A DNA stretch of 64,000 nt from Tolypeutes matacus (GCA_026826555.1 JAKSZT010054583.1:665161-729160); one strand, 5' to 3'; positions 47,757-59,529 are shown, counted from the first letter of the stretch. Translations and numbers: made by a program. The notes: a model not told the origin generated them from the sequence alone.

Positions 47757-48460
47757 AAATTTTTTTTAATTAGAGAAGTTATAGGTTTACAGAAAAATCA
47801 TCAAATAATACACCATTCCCATATACTCCCCCCATTATTAACCTTTGCAATAGTGTGGCACCTCTGTTACCATCAATGAAAGAATATTATTATTGGACTC
47901 TTAACTATAGTCCGGAGTTTCCATTACGGTATATTTTTTCCCATATACCACTCTATTATTAACACCTTGCATTAGTTTGCTACATTTGTTATAATTCATG
48001 AAAGAACATTTTTATTAATATGCTATTAACTATCGTCCATCTTTTACAATAGCGTTCACTGTGTTGTACAGTGCTATGTTTTTTGTTTTTTGGTTTTTTT
48101 TAAAGATTTATTTATTTATTTATTCATTTATCCCCCCCTTGCTGCTTGTGCTCGCTGGGTCAGCTAACCACGCCGTGCAGGCGGGCTTGCCTTCACTAGG
48201 AGGCCCCGGGAACCGAACCCGGGGCCTCCCATATGGTAAACGGGAGCCCTACTGATTGAGCCACAGCCGCTTCCCATACAGTGCTATGTTTTATTGTTTA
48301 ATTTTTATTCAGTAAAATATATGCAACCTAAAATTTCCCTCTTTTAACCACATAGCATTGTATCTGCCACAAGCACCTCCACTCTTGTCTATTGCTCTTT
48401 TGCCATTCCCATCTCCTACAGTTTCTCTTCTACTGCTTGTATGTTTGCTCTAACCAAGTC
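47757..48460 (-). mobile_element. L1 3' UTR fragment, split by a SINE
   Basis: Reverse L1 3' UTR like that at 14405: 'gagaagttataggtttacag', 'aaatcatcaaataatacacc', 'gtgtggcacctctgttacc', 'gcgttcactgtgttgtacag', then 'cagtaaaatatatgcaacct' and 'aaaatttccctcttttaacc' after the SINE. The module 'cccatatac...attattaac...tgttac/tgttat' occurs twice in tandem (about 47816-47890 and 47940-48010), so the UTR carries an internal duplication. Confidence 0.8.
48083..48276 (-). mobile_element. DAS-type SINE with 3' tail module, perfect TSD
   Basis: A minus-strand insertion of about 194 bp. The tRNA-like head is at the right (B box 'ggttcggttcc' at 48209-48219), then a GC-rich body ('gcgggcttgccttcactagg', 'gctgggtcagctaaccacgc'), a (AAAT)-type run and the A-tail on the left. 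A perfect 16-bp TSD 'tacagtgctatgtttt' lies at 48067-48082 and 48277-48292 and interrupts the older L1 3' UTR. A sister copy with the same body lies at 59530-59708. Confidence 0.95.
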
Positions 48461-48496
48461 ACGGACTATTACCTGGCATGCACAGAGAGCAGATCC

Positions 48497-48516
48497 CCAT
48501 GACATTAATGTCATGG
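48497..48516. repeat. Perfect 20-bp palindrome
   Basis: Reads 'ccatgacattaatgtcatgg' on both strands, with an ATTAAT core and TGACATTAATGTCA half-sites. It could bind a dimeric factor or be chance. Confidence 0.85.
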
Positions 48517-49140
48517 CAAGGTGCCAGCATTTGAGGGATTTTCCTTGGAATCTTTAAGTGCTCTCCTCCATGTTTTGAAATTGTAAACTCACCATTAGTG
48601 CAGGTCCCTAGTATGTTGTATTCCAAGTAGTGACAGAAATAGCTCATTCTGGCAAAAGGATATCACGCTGGAAATTACCAGAGGATGTGACATGGATTAT
48701 TTATTGTAATGGCCGAAGGTGTTTTCAGTAAAATGCAGTGTATGCTGTGTTCCCTGATCCCATTTGTCCTCTTAAAATTAATTTCTGTAGTGTTTCACAG
48801 TTACCTGTTTAATTATTCATTCTGGATGTCATGCAGAAAAATACAGTACTGCAAAATAAGGCCAATAAAACAAGTTTCTAATGCTAAATATCAAAGCTGG
48901 AAAATATGACCATTACAAATAAGCAAAGGATCTGTCTTCTGTTTTCATAAGTATTCCACAAAAGACGTACCATGCAATAAACAATAGTGTTGCTTGGATT
49001 AATTTGAAGATGTTTGCAAAAATATGCTCAGAGTTTTATAGTGTTTTTTCCTCCTCTGCAGTTTGTATCACAAGAATAAGTGTTTCCGGGGCAAAACATT
49101 TAGCTTAATCTTTCAGGCTCTTGAACCTTCCACTTCTCTT
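48517..49140. other. Non-coding stretch
   Basis: No recognised feature. Confidence 0.5.
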
Positions 49141-49144
49141 TGAA

Positions 49145-49305
49145 GAGTAGTGATAGGGGAGAGCCATGAGCTGTTGGAGTCAGACTAGGCTCGAGTCTTG
49201 GATCTGGCTCATCTAGAGTGCTGGTCATTTGCTATCTCTAAGGCTGATTCTCATCTGTAAATATACTATGTAGAGTTATTGTGTGTATTTAAATAAATGA
49301 TACCA
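49145..49305 (+). mobile_element. MIR SINE
   Basis: 'ttggagtcagactaggctcg', 'gtcttggatctggctcatct', 'tttgctatctctaaggctga', 'ttctcatctgtaaatatact' and 'tgtgtgtatttaaataaatg' give most of MIR in order. Confidence 0.8.
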
Positions 49306-49639
49306 AACAAAACCTAAAGGTAACATACTAACTTTCTTCTCTCTTAAAAATGATTTGTTACTATTAATAATTTTATACAGCTTATAAACAGAGTTGATTC
49401 CAGAAGATATAAATAGAAAGAAGGAATAGTGAGGAAAGTTATTATGACCTTACTAAGATTGTTAAATGAGATGAAGGAATTAACTCAATGTAAATATTTA
49501 ACACTTAAAATTATTTTATTTGAAATAGTATGAAATCAGTTAAGGTGAATTTGCCATGGAGTTTCTTCATTAACATCGAGGTAATTGAAACTTGATCAAC
49601 TTCAGTATTATCTCCTTTCAAATTCTGAGCTCATGAAAC

Positions 49640-50470
49640 CACACTTCACCAGAGAGAATACTCAGAGATTAAGACAGTCTTGTACATTAAAAATAGGATA
49701 AAGAAAACAATTTTTAAAAATAATTTTAAAGTTCTGGAAGATAAAAGTTGCAGAGATCTCTTGCAGCAAAAAGATAGAGAAACACAGAACAGTTTAGGAG
49801 GCCAGATACCCTAATCATAAATGCTACAAGGACAGAGATGAGAAAATAGAAGGAAGGAAATTATCAAAGAAATGCTAGAAGAAAATTTCCTAGAGCTGAA
49901 CAGAGATATGAGTCTTCTTCCAAAAAGGAAAAAGTGGTCATCAAAAAAGGTACAAAAATTACAGAAGCTTTGACTTCTCATCAATAATACAGGATGAGAA
50001 GGCAATGGAACAATCCTTCCAAATTTTGAGAGGCAATGATTTTCCGACTAGAATTCTAGACCCAGTCAAATATTCCAATCAATTTGAGGTCAAAGTTGAG
50101 ACAGTTTTAGAAATGCAGTAACTCAAAAAGCTTCCCTTCTGAGAAAGGCAGTTAGGAAAGCCAGAAAAAAGCAAAAACAAAACAAAACAAAATGAACAGA
50201 AAGTTATCCTCCTCCCCACCCCCCACATCAATTAAAAAACTATATAAGAAAATCATGGCCCAAATATGTAAAGAAAATATAGAATGCTTTTGAGCAGTTG
50301 GTAGAATATAAGAAAATAAAACCGTTTGATCATAATGCTATAATATTTGTACTTCAAATGACACAGAGATAAAGGCATTGACATTGGACTAAAAGGAAAT
50401 TAAAAACAAAAAATAAAAAACACAAACAAAAAAAAACATCACAAGGAAAAGAAAAACCCTAACCTGGGAG
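49640..50470 (+). mobile_element. L1/half-L1 ORF1-related fragment
   Basis: The middle part parallels the ORF1 C-terminal region of L1 and HAL1 elements: 'acagaagctttgacttctca', 'gatgagaaggcaatggaaca', 'gactagaattctagacccag', 'tcaaatattccaatcaattt' (the slot of 'caaccaagaattctatatcc' and 'gcaaaactgtccttc' in L1). It is much more diverged than the half-L1 at 60.7 kb. No ORF2 sequence is seen on either side, so it may be an old HAL1 copy. Ends uncertain. Confidence 0.55.
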
Positions 50471-51540
50471 ATAACACACACAACTGTCAATGGTTCTGTC
50501 TCTGGCTTTGCCCTCCAACCAAGGCATGTCACAGAAATCCTAATGATAGTGCTTTCACTTGGTGTTGAGACTTTATGTCAACTAGCATACAAACTAAGGA
50601 CTGCTCTTTTATTTTAAACTAGTCCTCTTATGATTAAAATTTGGGGTGGGCACTAAACTAGTGCTAACTTCCCTAAAAGGTGCTCAGATATTTAAAAAAT
50701 CTGTTTGTTCAAATGTAAGCTGTTTACCTACCTCCATTGGTGGTTCATACAAAACATACCTTTCCAGGAGGGAAGAGAGTCTTTCCTTCCTCTTTCTCTC
50801 AAGCCAACCTCAGCGGAGCTCTGCTCTCCTAGACCATGAGCCCTAAGCCAATGTTCATGTGATACCCAAATACTCATTTAGTAAGAGTAAAATAATCCAT
50901 ATGTTTTGACTAAATTGACTATCAGCTTAAAGGAGAAAATGTGATATTTAATTACAGTCATCCTCTAAGAGACATGGGAATCAAAAATGGGGAAGAGAAT
51001 CAGTGAAGCAAGTTCTAAGCAGCCTGAAGAATCCCCCAGTTTTCTGAGTGTTTTAAATCTGTATGCTGATGGAGCCATATTGAGACGCTATTGTCTATGA
51101 AATCTCCCAAAGTAGATTTGTCATTGTTTTTCATTGTGCTTTTCAGAGCCTACCCCTCATCTGCTCTATAAGTAGAGAAAAGAGAAATGATTTCTAGTTC
51201 AAATATATTTAAGCATTTTAATGATCATTTTATATTACTTTTTATATTTATTATTTTACATAACGCAGGAAGTGAAATTTCCTAATAATCCTACCCCCCA
51301 AGAAAAACACCATTAACAGATGTACATATTCAAATTTAATTTTAGAAATTAAATTTCCAGATTGCTCACAGTGACATCTACAGAACTTGAAAATTCTTTT
51401 TTGTTTATTCAAAAAAATTACTATTTGTTTATTGTGTGTTCTTTTCATGGTTTTCCTGGTTATGAATGTGCTATTGAGGTTGAATGACAGGAAGGAAATC
51501 ATCCTGTATTAATAAATTCGAAGATTTAATAATGTCAAAA
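50471..51540. other. Non-coding stretch
   Basis: No gene or repeat recognised. Confidence 0.5.
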
Positions 51541-51553
51541 CTGCATTGACTTT

Positions 51554-51994
51554 TTTTTTTTTTTTTTAAGATTTATTTATTTACTTTATCCATTTTAACC
51601 CACCCCCTTCCCCATTTGCTGTTTTGTATCCATTTGCTGGGCAATTCTCTGCATCTGTTTCCTGCCATCTCTTCTCATCCTCCTCCTCTAGTCTTCAGCA
51701 GGATTCGATCCTGGAGACCTCCGATGTAGGAGAGAGGTGTTCTGCCACCTGCACCACCTCGGTTCTTGGTTTTCAGAGCTTTTGGAGCATCTCGTCTTGT
51801 CTCTCCCCTGTTACGTCATCATCTTGCTGCATGGCTCCCCGGGGCCTGGCGGCTCACCAGCACACAGAGCCTGGCAGCCCATGCACCTTCTATATATATA
51901 TATATTTAAATTTTACTGGGAGGTCCCGGGGATCGAACCCAGGTCCCTCCATATGGCAGACGGATGTCCAACCATTTGAGCCACATCCGTCCCC
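51554..51994 (-). mobile_element. Two-headed tRNA-derived SINE with TSD
   Basis: A minus-strand insertion of 441 bp flanked by 'ctgcattgacttt' at 51541-51553 and 51995-52007. From the right there is a DAS-type head (B box around 51930-51939, head 'ggggacggatgtggctcaaa'), an A/T linker with (TA)n, and a GC-rich spacer. A second tRNA-like unit follows at about 51697-51770 (minus reading 'gtggtgcaggtggcagaaca', B box 'ggatcgaatcc' at 51701-51711). Last come a body and an A-rich tail that shares '(aaat)n ... tcttaaaaa' with the SINEs at 48.1 and 59.5 kb. Frames of 135 and 80 codons across it are not genes. Confidence 0.9.
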
Positions 51995-52007
51995 CTGCAT
52001 TGACTTT

Positions 52008-53875
52008 CAAGCTTACTTTATATTTATTTAGTATCTGCATAGACTTGATCCCCTGTGATACTATTGTAAATTTTTTAAAGATTAATTTTATTTTTGCTTT
52101 ATTAATTTTTAAAATGGTGACATGCCCTTTGTGGTAGATGTATAATTAGTTGTCTTTACAAATTACCAGATAATGTTTGGATGAGAATAATGGAGTGAGT
52201 GTATAAATTATAATTAAGTTAAAAGGTATTAAAATGAGCCAAACCAATGAAATAGACTAGTGCTGTGTCTCCCTAAAGGAACATAAATGCACCAGATTAT
52301 GATGCAGCATTTGAATTGCTATTATTTACCAATTAAAAAGATAGGAGTTTGGGGGGTTGGGGGAGAATCTTACTTTTCCTTTGAGAGGGCAATCCATACC
52401 CCTCTGTACTTTGAACTGGTTTAGTGGAGGTCATTTCTCAGGATCCCTTCCTCATTCTTCATCTTAGAGCCCTGCTGGTCTGTTGTGTGATGATACACAT
52501 CTTCCTTCCTGGCTCCATCTCCTTGGCCTTGCTCTCCAATTCCTATTGCTGACAGCATCTAAATAGGGCTCTCTCAGAGGCCAGTAGTAGGGCTGCTCCA
52601 TGCATCCTTCAGGAAGAGCAATAAGCAGGGAGTGACCCTGGGTTCTTAGACGGATTCTTCACGTTATAACATTCTGGGGCAAATGACTGCTAAAAAAAAG
52701 ATAAAGAGAGCCAGCCATTTTCTTTAGCTGCTTTAACACCTAAAGGCAATGAATCAAAAACTTTCTCTGAAATGTTCTGGTTCTTTTACAGTGGAAAGTG
52801 AAACAAACACAAAACCAATAAACATACCCCACCAGACTGAAATTTTCTGCAATTAAGAAACTTTGATCTGGATCCTTAATGCAGAAGCCTTTGCTTGGGC
52901 GACAGATTTTACTTCTCTTTTGTAACTTATTAGACCATTAAGAGGTTGTTGAATCTGTGCTGCACATATATTTAACTTGAGAAGCTTATTTTAACCATGG
53001 GTTCCAATTTCAGATCCAAATTGATTCTTTTTTTTTTTTTCAGATTATTACTAATATTTTATTGTCCTATTTTCTAGATAGAAGAGATCCCCTAATCCAT
53101 TAAGCTAGCTATAATTCATAATTTATCTTTCTCTCCCTTCCTGACCCCGAATTCATTTGTTTTATAATCCCCAGGTTTTTTAAAGCTTAGGTGATATCCT
53201 TATAATCATTGTTAAAAGTGGATTTTGCTACATATTCAGGGACAAAATTGCTATCCCCTTATGTGCTGGTCCTTAAAGAGTAAAATTTCACAGTATTTCA
53301 GGTAATGAGATCATTTAAATTTAGTCTTGTGAGAAACAACTGTAAATAATTGTCCTGTGCTTTTACATTTTCAAATTGTGTTAGTTTTCAAAGCATATTT
53401 CACTGTGTGTTTGTATTTCATGATACCAGGCTCAGCAAATTAAGTCTCTAAGAGCCATTTAAGTCTATTTATATATTGAGATCTTGTACAATTTGTATTT
53501 CTCATCTCTACATAGCAATAATAATATTTGATAGATAATGCTACTTTATGATGGTTTCACAAACAAAAGCATCTTTCAAAAATAAGTGCATGTCACCATA
53601 TCCTATTAAAAAGGGGGATTTAAAGCATATATCTTCATTTAATTGTTTCTCTATTTTATCCTCTGAGTAACCTCTGTAAGAACTATTCTAAGATAAAGTT
53701 TATATTAGTTATTAACTTCGATGTTATATCATATTTCTTATAGATTATTATATCATCTTTTTAAATGTATACATTACTGATAAATATATGCTAAAAATAC
53801 TGTGTAACAAAAATGGCAATGTCACATTACTTTTGCATAGCTCTTTAAACTAGTTTTAATGTTATTTTTTATATT
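52008..53875. other. Non-coding stretch
   Basis: No gene recognised. A short T run lies at 53028-53040. The sequence is otherwise ordinary AT-rich DNA. Confidence 0.5.
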
Positions 53876-53879
53876 TTTA

Positions 53880-54145
53880 AAAATCTTATGAAACAAACAG
53901 ATTTATAATCATGTGCATTTTTTTTGAAGAAACTGAGACACTAAGGCAATACGTGATATGTGAAAGTCACAAAGCCTGATGGATTCAGTACTAGAATTAA
54001 CACACAGTTTTCCTGAATCTCAGTTTAATGAACTTTCAAATGTAGATAATCAATATTAAGGATTAAAACTACTCTTAACAATTCCATTCAGTTATATATG
54101 TGAAATGATTCAGTAAGATCCCCGGCACGCTCAGAAATGCCCCCA
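53880..54145. mobile_element. Two MIR fragments, convergent
   Basis: 53880-54006 reads as reverse MIR ('gaagaaactgagacactaag', 'gaaagtcacaaagcctgatg'). 54008-54145 reads as forward MIR ('cctgaatctcagtttaatga', 'aaggattaaaactactctta', 'agtaagatccccggcac'). Confidence 0.65.
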
Positions 54146-55062
54146 ATTAAAATCAAGCGTATATTAGAAATACTTCATAGTATGCAGGTTTTATTTTTTC
54201 CCTTGTGATCATTATCTCTTCTTTGAGAAATGGTCTCTAATAAAGATATTCATTTGGCCTCAGGATATGTGAACATTAAGGAAATAAAAACCTCAAGAGT
54301 TTTTCCCTTTCCTATTATATCCATAAGATATTTGTCAAATACCCCTAGGGCCTTTCACATACTGGTCAGCTGTACACAGAGGTCATTAAGAAAACTTCAT
54401 GCAGTTTTGCTGTATAACTTTGTGATCCTTCAGAGCTGTTATATCTGCTAAGACTTCCTTGTGCTTTATTGAAAGCTTCAGGGAAAATAAATATGTCTTT
54501 CTAGACCCAGAACTTGAAATGACAGTGCACTCAAGAGATCAAGGTTATCAAAACACGAGTTCTGTGTTATGGCTTCTGTTTATCTGCAGGAGAGCTGTGA
54601 AGGTGAAAGGGGTGGTTGTGATTTTTAAAGTACTGAATTATCTGCAAGTGGAATTTCTTATCTGTATAGATTATTTTTACTTCCAATTCTAAATGTTGAC
54701 CTTATTTTTGATATCATCTCTGTCCTTTGATGGTTATTAGCTTATAGGTGATTGCTGGAAAATATCCCCGAAACTTGTGTTTGCTTTTTAAAGGTGTAAA
54801 AAGAGGTAGAAATGATGAGAAAGGAAACACAGGACCATGCTTATCTATCAGAATATACTGCCTTGCCTTCCAGGTACCCACTCTCAGGATTTCTAGTAAT
54901 TTGTATTTAATATGTTTAGTTCTCCTCCAACCTTCAAGATTTGAAGAGTTCCCTTTGTTCTTTACAGCAGTAGAATAAATGTAGTATTGCCAGGGTGAGG
55001 ATTATTGCTTCTATTTTAGATATGAGAAGAGTGAAATAAGAGTATATAGAGGCTTCATGATC
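54146..55062. other. Non-coding stretch
   Basis: No gene recognised. Three successive plus frames of 73-77 codons (54230-54978) have no recognisable motif and are separated by stops. Confidence 0.5.
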
Positions 55063-55859
55063 TTTTAGATCAGGGGTTCTTAACCAGGAGTTCACAGACC
55101 CCCAAGGGGTCTGTGGAAAGATTTCAGGGGGTCCATAAGCTTGAATTGAAAAAAATCAACTCGATTAGATGTCCAACGTGATATGCGTGTTGCCTTGTCA
55201 AATACTACACCAGAGTTGAATGTTCTTATTCAAGATAAACAACCGTCTGCACATTGATATGTCTTTAAAAAATAAAGTTTAACATTAACTTTCCTGTATT
55301 TTTTATGTATTGGATTATTATTTAATTGTTAAGAAAGAAACACAAATATATTGTATTATGTAATGTTTTTTATTTTAGTAACCATATTTCAGTATAGGTA
55401 ACTGATTTCCTTTGTAATTTTATTTTATGCATTTAAAAACATTATTCTTGTGGAGACATTGATGCGGGTGTGATATATTTATTAAACAATACGCAGTATA
55501 ATGTGGACTTAGTATGATTTTTATTTTGATGTAGCATGTTCTGAGGGCAGTGGATAACAAAAGGTTGGTAAGGTTGGCAGAGGGGGTTTATGATGCTGTG
55601 GGAAAACTCAAATTTCTAAATGTTTGCCAAAAATGACCATTTGAACAGATGTTGAACCATGTTAGGTTATCAGGTATTGAAATTATGTGAAAGTTGTAAA
55701 ACATAATTCTGAATAATCCTAAAATTTAATTTAAAGGCATGCTGATTTTGAGTGTCATAAAACTATCTGCCGCTATATTCTGAGAAGGGGTCTGTGGTTT
55801 TCACCTGACTGACAAAAGGGCCCGTGGAACAAAAAGGGTTAAGAACCTCTGTTTTAGAT
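55063..55859. mobile_element. hAT-type DNA transposon, complete, with 8-bp TSD
   Basis: The element spans 55071-55851 (781 bp). Terminal inverted repeats: 'caggggttcttaacc' at 55071-55085 and 'ggttaagaacctctg' at 55837-55851 (14 of 15 paired). The perfect 8-bp TSD 'ttttagat' at 55063-55070 and 55852-55859 is the hallmark of hAT transposition. Subterminal 'acagacccccaaggggtctg' is a hairpin, and the right end has 'ctgagaaggggtctgtgg'. No transposase frame is present, so it is non-autonomous. The ends look like a mammalian Charlie-type family; the exact name is not determined. Confidence 0.93.
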
Positions 55860-56607
55860 AATCATTATATAAAAGTAAAATTGCATTGTTGGGTCACTAT
55901 CCCTTCCTGTATGTAATTCGGAAGCTTTTAAATCTATATCTTCACACTCCCTACATTTTAAAATAAAATTGTCTACTCTAAAAGATACCCAGCATTATTT
56001 CGTAGTTTTGTATGTCTTATGTTCACCACTGTAGATCCAAGGTAAAGGGCATATACCCCAGTCTTCAAAGCACAACACTGTGATATTTTAAGGATGATTT
56101 GCTTGCAAATCTTTTAAAGATGGGAGGAGGACGTTGAGAGTTTTGTGATCTCTGCGTACCTCTTATAAACACTTAAAGTGTTCCTAGGTAGTGGACTTTT
56201 GTAGAATCAGGTTCATAATCCTGAAAGGCAGTTGAAGGTTTTTCATTCATGTTGACTTTTACACAATGGAATTTTTAAAAGTTTCCTTAAATAGTTAAAA
56301 GTTTTCCATTTCTTCAGTGACATATCACCGCCTTAGAGAAGTGCTCTAAGTCTTTCTGTCTGCAATTTTTTACAACCCTTAGTTTATCAGTTGTGAATGT
56401 TTAGCATCCTACCCCCGTCCATAATGGATGACTCTGAGACAGCTGGTCCTAGAGAATCTACATATGTATCCTGAAGAGTAAATTGTGAGTTTAGAATACA
56501 TTATAAATTTTCCTACTCAAGAGGATGACTTTTTTTTTTTTTAGTCCTGGCTGGATTTCATTATGAACCCTGGCTTAAAGGTTTTGACATATTTATTTGG
56601 ATCAGTA

Positions 56608-56609
<2 letters not shown>
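55860..56609. other. Non-coding stretch
   Basis: No recognised feature. Confidence 0.5.
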
Positions 56610-56610
<1 letters not shown>

Positions 56611-56660
<50 letters not shown>

Positions 56661-56672
56661 TATATATATATA
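56611..56672. repeat. (TA)n microsatellite
   Basis: About 23 TA units followed by 'attatatatatatataa'; self-complementary and able to form a cruciform. Confidence 0.95.
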
Positions 56673-57079
56673 ATTTTTACAATAAAGTATTTTATTATAA
56701 TAGTGACAGATTTTGATATAATTTGAACCATTGTTACAACAAAAAGGGTTAATTTCTGCTTCTGTAGGTACAGTAAAATCTTTTCAACTAGATTAAATTT
56801 ACTTATTTACTCGCTCCTTCATTTATTCTTCCCACCATTTATTTACCTAATTATGTGTATGTATGTAGTACATGTGTGTGTATAAAATTTTGTTTGTTGA
56901 AAATTTCAAAGCTACAAGCACTTAGTCCATGGTGCTTATACCAATAGAGTCAGCAAACCACAACACGCGTAATGGGAAGAATTAGCCACTGGAAGCTCAT
57001 GAACTCATGGCAGAATAAACAAAGTCTTCGGGGAGACTTCCACAGCAGTTAGAATTATTGCTACAAGTTTTCTATTTTC

Positions 57080-57560
57080 ATAATGTTGTCAGTGTTGGCC
57101 AGTAAATCAGCAAAACCACCCCGTCACACCATGCCCTTGGCAAAATATGATGCGGCGTCACTACAAGGGAGATTTTTAGAGGAAACTCTCCAGGGTCCTT
57201 TGTACTGAGCACCTGAGGGCTTTTCCTGCTGGCCTATGATTTGACAACAGTCGTGGACATCTCATGCCCACAGGCTTCCCACAGGTTCCCTTTATCCAGT
57301 AACAATATTCTGAAATCTTTACATCTTTATGTGCACAAATCCAACTTTGAAAACACTGCTTATAAATTAAAATATGGAAGAATCCACCTGTTTCCTCTGG
57401 AAACCTCTCATTCAACTAGTTCCAACAAGATTTGATCTAGCTAATTAATGAATGCACGAGTCTTTATTTAAATGTTAATATAACCATGTCTCATTTGTCA
57501 CCATGCTGCTTACTTGAAAATAAAGCTAAGCTTGGCACTGTTTGAGCATTTGATGGAAAA
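57080..57560. promoter_or_regulatory. Possible conserved non-coding block
   Basis: Repeat-free and of balanced composition, with TAAT/ATTA-rich parts at 57438-57480 ('ctagctaattaatgaatgca'). Overlapping frames on opposite strands at 57176-57435 argue against coding. The case rests on texture only. Confidence 0.25.
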
Positions 57561-58019
57561 GATTATTATTACAGAACTGTGACAGGCATCTTGGTGCCAT
57601 GTGTCCCCCAAAGGTAGGTTTCCTTAGAGGATGTGCTTTTGCTTTTCTAGATCAGCCTCTTAGTAAGCTTGATTCTTCATTGTCGCTCTAGATAGCAGTG
57701 ACAGGAAGTCTGAGCATGCAAGTGCCTGACCTCACATTCTCTTATCAGCTCTTGTTTTTAGTTTGGCTCTTGTATTTTGGTACTGACTATGAAGAAGACA
57801 CAGACTCACTGCTCAGAAACCCCATGCTTTTGTTAAGGAGCACAGACATCTAGAGACACCATTAGAATAGAAGTATGTACAGTAGAGGCAGTTTCCCATA
57901 AGAAGGTCAGGAATTACTTCACAACAGACAAAAAGTCCTGTCTTAAAGGTAATGGGAATTTGCTCAGTAATAAGGTGAGGAAAGGGATTTTAGTGGTATA
58001 GTCCTGAGTCATGAGAGAG

Positions 58020-58160
58020 CATGCTGTTTACATATTTTCAAATTTACAAAGTGTTTTCATATACATTATGTCTTTTACTCTTTCATGAACCTTGCATGGA
58101 AACTATTTGAGAGAGGTTAGAAGGCTTATTCACAGTTGCCCAGATAATATGTCAAAATTC
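58020..58160 (-). mobile_element. MIR SINE fragment
   Basis: 'tttacaaagtgttttcatat', 'acattatgtcttttactctt', 'ggaaactatttgagagaggt' and 'ttcacagttgcccagataat' fit reverse MIR. Confidence 0.6.
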
Positions 58161-58246
58161 TTCCTTCCTTCCTTCCATTACTCCTTCAAAAATATCTATT
58201 AATAATTAAAAAATAAAAAAGAAACCTTGATTGAATGTTTACTTTA

Positions 58247-58560
58247 AAGCAGTGTTTCTCAAGCTTTTTTCATTATTAAACACCTAAATATACTTTTTAG
58301 ACATGTTTTTCCCAAATTATCCCCTCCCTAGGAAATTTTAATACCTTTGATATAGTGAATATCTCTTTTGAACAGATATTGAAGATAAGATACAATATCT
58401 TTTGAAGAGATATTGTATATCTCTTTCGGATATATTGTATGTCTCTTTTGATATTGTATACCTCTTTTGGCCCTTTGGGAGGGCCAAAAATCATTGCAAT
58501 ATCTAAGATTTTTTTCACTCTTTTCCCCCAAACCAGTTTCTACCTCTTTAGGAGTGATAT
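58247..58560. mobile_element. Decayed DNA-transposon-like segment with internal tandem units
   Basis: Begins 'cagtgtttctcaagcttttt', resembling a hAT terminus, but no matching right terminus or TSD was found. Inside, 58349-58468 holds about five degenerate 20-30-bp units of the form 'gatattgtatatctctttt'. A short 'ggccctttgggagggcc' inverted repeat follows. Family not recognised. Confidence 0.4.
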
Positions 58561-58574
58561 TGCCCCTATTGAAA

Positions 58575-58860
58575 CTGAATGTTTTAGAGATACTATGCTA
58601 AAAGCTAAAGATATAAAAATGAATAAGTTACGGTCCTTTCCCTAAGTAACTTCGATGACTAGTGGATGAGAGGTATACAAGCAAACAAAGAATTTCAATA
58701 GAGTAGTGAGTGTAACAGTAGAAGAGGAAGGAAGGTGCTGGGACTGTGCCATAAACAACCTCAGAGGGTAAGCTGAAAGGCTAGACTTTGTCATGGAAGC
58801 AGTGGAGGGGTGACGAAGTCATCAGCTTTGTGAACACTTGCTGTTCAAGATGGCTGCTGA
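58575..58860 (-). mobile_element. L2 LINE fragment
   Basis: 'gatactatgctaaaagctaa', 'tgaataagttacggtccttt', 'gactagtggatgagaggtat' and 'caagcaaacaaagaatttca' follow the reverse L2 3' UTR (consensus 'gaataagacacggtccctgc', 'agtctagtgggggagac'). Confidence 0.7.
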
Positions 58861-59244
58861 AAGCTGGAAAGTTTCTCACTCCTTTCTCTTGCTAAATTCT
58901 TATTGAAATCAAACACACACATAATCTACTAAATGTGAAAAAATTTTGTAAGATATGGGAAGTGAATTAAAGCCCTTAGAACTGAAATGCAATAGACACC
59001 ATTAAGTGTTAGCTATAATTTAATAGACACAGCTGTGAAGAGGCTAAAGTTAAAGCAAGAGCTTTGAGATTCTTACCTGAGGCAGGAACTTTGGGGAGCC
59101 AGATTTTTTTAATATCTCAAAGAAACTTCACACAGCCCAAGAACTTGTAATATTGTTTTTCATATCACATTTCTTCACACCGTCTTTTTGTAATATCTTA
59201 GAAATCAATCCTTGGTTACACGTGATAACAGCTTTGGTCAATTT

Positions 59245-59510
59245 TTATTATAGTTATAATAGTTTACACATATTCACTGCTTATTATGTAACAAACATTG
59301 GGATAATTGTTTAAAGATATTATTTCATTTAATCCAAACTGTGTTTCTGTGAGGTTAGTGTTGCTATGCACATTTTATACATGAAAAAAATAACCAAAAC
59401 AACAACTAAGGCTTAGGTTAAGAAATTTACTCAAACACCTGTGATTATAAGTGGTTAAATTTAAGATCAGGATTCTATAATCTCAGCTCTTAAACATGTG
59501 CTATTCTTCT
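59245..59510 (-). mobile_element. MIR SINE, cut by a DAS SINE
   Basis: 'ttcactgcttattatgtaac', 'aagatattatttcatttaat', 'cattttatacatgaaaaaaa' and 'taagaaatttactcaaacac' follow reverse MIR. The younger SINE at 59530 lies next to its right end. Confidence 0.7.
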
Positions 59511-59529
59511 TTATATATTATTATTATTT

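Noticed and set aside
51624..52031. 135-codon plus frame
   Set aside because: It runs through the two-headed SINE in antisense and uses its GC-rich spacer.
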